From: Planctomycetes bacterium UBA2386
GTDB lineage: Bacteria > Planctomycetota > UBA1135 > UBA2386
Assembly (NCBI GenBank): GCA_002343845.1
Contig: DDSQ01000045.1
Span: forward strand, 252-9,114
Length of the DNA: 8,863 nt
Reading direction: 5' to 3'
Program-made: the position numbers and the translations under genes
Notes under the pieces: model-generated
What the model was told of the DNA's origin: nothing
Database searches by the model: none
The model's input: only the letters and a program-made list of their open reading frames with translations
Shown here: positions 5,954 to 8,863 of the stretch, piece by piece
How positions within the stretch are numbered: position 1 is the first letter of the stretch
Layout of the letters: each line of letters starts with the position of its first letter

Positions 5954-8845
5954 ATGCTCAAGAACGTCACTGCCGCGCTGCTCGCCAGCGCCGTCTGCGT
6001 CGCCGTTGCCGCGCAGTCACCTTCCCAGGACCTGCGCGCCACCTCGACGTTGCGCCTCGTCGCCGGGTCGTTCGATCCGCTCGCCCAACAGCTCGAAGTG
6101 CCACCCGCACTGCGCAGCGGGGCAGCGCAGCAGCTCTGGATCGTGCAGTTCGACGCCGCGCCGACGCAGAGCGGCCGCGACGCGATCGAGGAACTCGGCG
6201 GCAAGGTGCTCCGCTACCTGCCCGACCACGCGTACGTCGTGAAGCTCGCGGCGGGCGACGTCGACGCGCTGCGCGCGCAACCCGGCATCCGCTGGGTCGG
6301 CGCCTACCACCCGTTCTATCGTCTCGAGACGGCGCTCATCGCCGGCAACGTGTTCGCGGACGCCACGGCGGTGCGTTACCACCTGGTCGTCGCCGACAAG
6401 AAGAACGACAAGCCGGCCCTCGCCGCGAAAGTCCGGGCGATCGGCGGCGTGATCGACCACGAGCAGCCGGGCAGCCTGCTGTTCACGGTGACGCTGACCG
6501 GCCCGCAGTTGCTGCAGGTCGCGGGCTTCGACGAAGTGGTCTGGATCGACCGCTGGACGCCGTCGTCGAACGACATGGACAACGCCCGCATCCAGGGCGG
6601 CGGTAACTATGTCGAGACGCAGGGCGGCTACACGGGCACCGGCGTGCGCGCCCACATCTACGAGGGCGTCGAGGCGGCGCACCCCGACTTCACCGGCGGG
6701 GTGACCAACGTGCTGAGCGGCGGCGGCGCCGACGACCACGGCCACGCCACGGCGGGCATCGTGTTCGGCAACGGCACCAGCAACCCGGTGGTGCGCGGCA
6801 TGGCGCCGGACAGCACGAAGTACTTCACCCAGTACAGCTCGGTCACTGCCGGCTTCTCGCGATGGCAGGTCGTGCAGACGCTGGTCAACACGCACAACGT
6901 CAACCACACGACCGCCTCGTGGGGCGACGTGCAGACGACCGCGTACACGTCGATCTCCGCCGATGCCGACGACATCGTGTTCGACCACGACATCACCTGG
7001 ACGCAGAGCCAGAGCAACACCGGCAACCAGAACTCACGGCCGCAAGCGTGGGCCAAGAACGTGTTCTCGGTCGGCGCCGTGTGGCACTTCGAGAACAGCA
7101 ACGCGGGCGACGACTCCTGGTCGAATCCAAGTTCAACGTCCAGGGCGAGCATCGGTCCGGCAAGCGATCTCCGCCTGAAGCCCGACATCTGTGCCTACTT
7201 CGACAGCATCGGCACCAGCGACCGCACCGGCGCGGCCGGGTACTCGGCCAACAACTGGTCGACGTCCTTCAGCGGCACCTCGGGCGCCACGCCGATCGTC
7301 GCCGGGCACAACGTGCTGCTGATCGAGATGTTCACCGACGAGGTGACCCCGGGCTTCGGCCGGTTCGGCAACGCGCTGCGCGTGCCGGGCGGCAGCGTGT
7401 GGCAGAACCGGCCGCACGCGCCGACCGTGAAGGCCCTGCAGTGCGCCGGCGCCTCGCAGTACGCGTTCACCGGAGCCAGCACCGCCAACCGGCGAGAGCA
7501 CCAGGGCTGGGGCTTCCCCAACCTGCAACGACTGTACGACCGCCGCGCGCAGATGATGGTGATCGACGAGACCGACGTGCTCGAGCAGGGCGACACCACG
7601 CGCTACGACGTCACGGTGCCGCCGGGCGAGACCGACCTGCGCGTCGTGTTGAACTACGCGGACCAGGCGGCACTGCCTTCTGCCACCAAGCACCTGATCA
7701 ACAACCTGTCGGTGCGCGTCACGGCGCCGAACGGGACCATCTACTGGGGCAACAACGGCCTGACCCAGGGCAACTGGTCGGTCGTCGGCGGAGTCGAGGA
7801 CGACACCAACCCGATCGAGTGCGTGTTCGTACAGAATCCGGCGGCGGGTCTCTGGCGCGTCGACGTCAAGGCGACCCTCATCGCCCTGGACTCGCACGTC
7901 GAGACGCCGGCGGTCGACGCCGACTACGCCCTCGTCGTGATCGGCGGCACCGGCCAGGTCGGCACCCCGCCGATCTTCGCGTCGTTCAGCGAGTTCGGCG
8001 CTGGCTGCCCGGGTTCGGTGCCGCTGCCGTCGTTCTGCGCCCAGCTGAACCCGACCGGCGGCACGCTCGCCACGACCAACATCGCGCGTGAGTACGCCTA
8101 CACGGTGCCGGGCATCGGCAGCGTGCAGGTGGTCTCGTTCGACATCTACACGCGCTCGACCACCGGTGGAAACGTGGTCGTGCCGGCGCACATCTACGCC
8201 CAGTCCGGCAGCGTGCCGGCCCTGACGCCGCTCGCCAGCACGACGATGACGGTCGGGCCGACGGCGACCTTCTACACGGCGACGTTCGCGTCGCCGGTCG
8301 CGGTCAGCGGCACGTTCTACGTCGCCATGGACAGCTCGGCGCAGACGGTGCTGCGCTCGCACCTGAACGCCGGTTCGAGCGGCACGGCGTACGCTCGCGT
8401 GCCTCCGTCCGGTAGCTGGACGCTGTCGACGGCGGTGACCCGTCCGTCGTGGCGCGTGACCTGCACCGGTGGTGCGCAGTTCGCGACCCCGGACCTCGGC
8501 AACACCGGGTTGCCGACGATCGGCACCAGCTACAGCCTGACGCTCGCCTCGGCGCTGCCGAACGCGGGCGCCCTGCTCGTCACTGGCTTCTCCGACCAGG
8601 CCTGGGGCTCGATCCCGTTGCCGTGGGCGCTGCCCGACGCTGCGGGCTGCAACCTGCTGGTCGCCGGCGACGTGATGAGCGGCGTCACCGTGTCGGGCAC
8701 GGGCACCGCGAGCTTCGCGATCACCGTGCCGAACTCGACCGGGTTGATCAGCGCCGTGCTGTTCCACCAGTGGGCGGTCGCCGACACGGTGAACGCGCTC
8801 GGCTTCGTGCTGTCGAACGCCGGCAAGGCGACGATCGGCGAGTAA
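5954..8845 (+). CDS. Secreted subtilisin-like (S8, KP-43-like) serine protease with planctomycete-type C-terminal modules
   Basis: The protein has 963 residues. The ATG at 5954 starts a signal peptide (MLKNVTAALLASAVCVAVAA, likely cut after A20). Two propeptide-like units follow (about 60-123 and 141-202), each with a GGxV core and a late W-V or W-I strand. The protease domain (about 205-530) has H262 in DDHGHATAGI, a likely oxyanion N358 in SNTGNQNS, and the nucleophile S443 in FSGTSGATPIVAGH. The catalytic Asp position reads HIYEGVEAAHPDF, so E237 stands where D-T/S-G is expected. Residues about 535-665 match the KP-43-type beta-sandwich (LINNLSVRVTAPNGTIYWGN). A module starting FGAGCPGS (about 679-838) and a final domain (842-963) ending VLSNAGKATIGE follow; these may serve in surface retention or export, which is inference. 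It is complete. The C-terminal layout is typical of planctomycete secreted proteins from memory. The substrate is unknown. Confidence 0.9.
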   Translation: MLKNVTAALLASAVCVAVAAQSPSQDLRATSTLRLVAGSFDPLAQQLEVPPALRSGAAQQLWIVQFDAAPTQSGRDAIEELGGKVLRYLPDHAYVVKLAAGDVDALRAQPGIRWVGAYHPFYRLETALIAGNVFADATAVRYHLVVADKKNDKPALAAKVRAIGGVIDHEQPGSLLFTVTLTGPQLLQVAGFDEVVWIDRWTPSSNDMDNARIQGGGNYVETQGGYTGTGVRAHIYEGVEAAHPDFTGGVTNVLSGGGADDHGHATAGIVFGNGTSNPVVRGMAPDSTKYFTQYSSVTAGFSRWQVVQTLVNTHNVNHTTASWGDVQTTAYTSISADADDIVFDHDITWTQSQSNTGNQNSRPQAWAKNVFSVGAVWHFENSNAGDDSWSNPSSTSRASIGPASDLRLKPDICAYFDSIGTSDRTGAAGYSANNWSTSFSGTSGATPIVAGHNVLLIEMFTDEVTPGFGRFGNALRVPGGSVWQNRPHAPTVKALQCAGASQYAFTGASTANRREHQGWGFPNLQRLYDRRAQMMVIDETDVLEQGDTTRYDVTVPPGETDLRVVLNYADQAALPSATKHLINNLSVRVTAPNGTIYWGNNGLTQGNWSVVGGVEDDTNPIECVFVQNPAAGLWRVDVKATLIALDSHVETPAVDADYALVVIGGTGQVGTPPIFASFSEFGAGCPGSVPLPSFCAQLNPTGGTLATTNIAREYAYTVPGIGSVQVVSFDIYTRSTTGGNVVVPAHIYAQSGSVPALTPLASTTMTVGPTATFYTATFASPVAVSGTFYVAMDSSAQTVLRSHLNAGSSGTAYARVPPSGSWTLSTAVTRPSWRVTCTGGAQFATPDLGNTGLPTIGTSYSLTLASALPNAGALLVTGFSDQAWGSIPLPWALPDAAGCNLLVAGDVMSGVTVSGTGTASFAITVPNSTGLISAVLFHQWAVADTVNALGFVLSNAGKATIGE

Positions 8846-8863
8846 CGGCTCGGATCGCCCGCC

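Noticed and set aside
7133..8767. Minus-strand open frame of about 544 codons antisense to the protease
   Set aside because: Arg/Val/Gly-rich with no motif; the plus strand has a full S8 protease with the His and Ser motifs.

Overview
The window looks like bacterial chromosome from a high-GC member of the Planctomycetota. GC is very high, the third codon position is almost always G or C, and the antisense strands hold long Arg/Pro/Ala-rich shadow frames. The best lineage clue is the C-terminus of the last gene. It carries a GCPGS-type cysteine module and ends in an 'LSNAG...IG' motif, an ending I associate with secreted proteins of deep-branching planctomycetes. That attribution is from memory and was not searched.

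Layout. (1) Positions 1-774, plus strand: the 3' end of an aconitase gene (AcnA type), with an unusual 71-residue Lys/Ala/Pro tail. (2) 771-1679, plus strand: a lipoprotein related to class A beta-lactamases, whose GTG start overlaps the aconitase stop. (3) A run of four minus-strand genes, read from high to low coordinates: 5770-4292, an exported TraB/GumN-like protein fused to two GspG-like C-terminal modules; 4248-3400, a short aldehyde-dehydrogenase-like protein lacking the catalytic half; 3347-2037, thymidine (pyrimidine-nucleoside) phosphorylase; and 2040-1699, a small YceK/YidQ-like lipoprotein whose ATG overlaps the phosphorylase stop. Gaps of 43 and 52 bp and a 4-bp overlap suggest one transcription unit. 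(4) 5954-8845, plus strand: a large secreted subtilisin-like (S8) protease, divergent from the TraB-like gene across a 183-bp gap.

How they may work together. The phosphorylase and the ALDH-like protein fit deoxynucleoside/deoxyribose salvage, in which deoxyribose-1-phosphate eventually yields glyceraldehyde-3-phosphate and acetaldehyde. The other steps are not in the window, and the ALDH-like protein cannot be a normal catalyst. The remaining proteins are mostly envelope or secreted proteins with no obvious shared pathway. No RNA gene, CRISPR array, insertion sequence or phage element is visible.

The items most worth a second look are the TraB plus double GspG-like fusion, the intact but catalytically stripped ALDH-like protein, the basic tail on aconitase, and the S8 protease with Glu where the catalytic Asp is expected.
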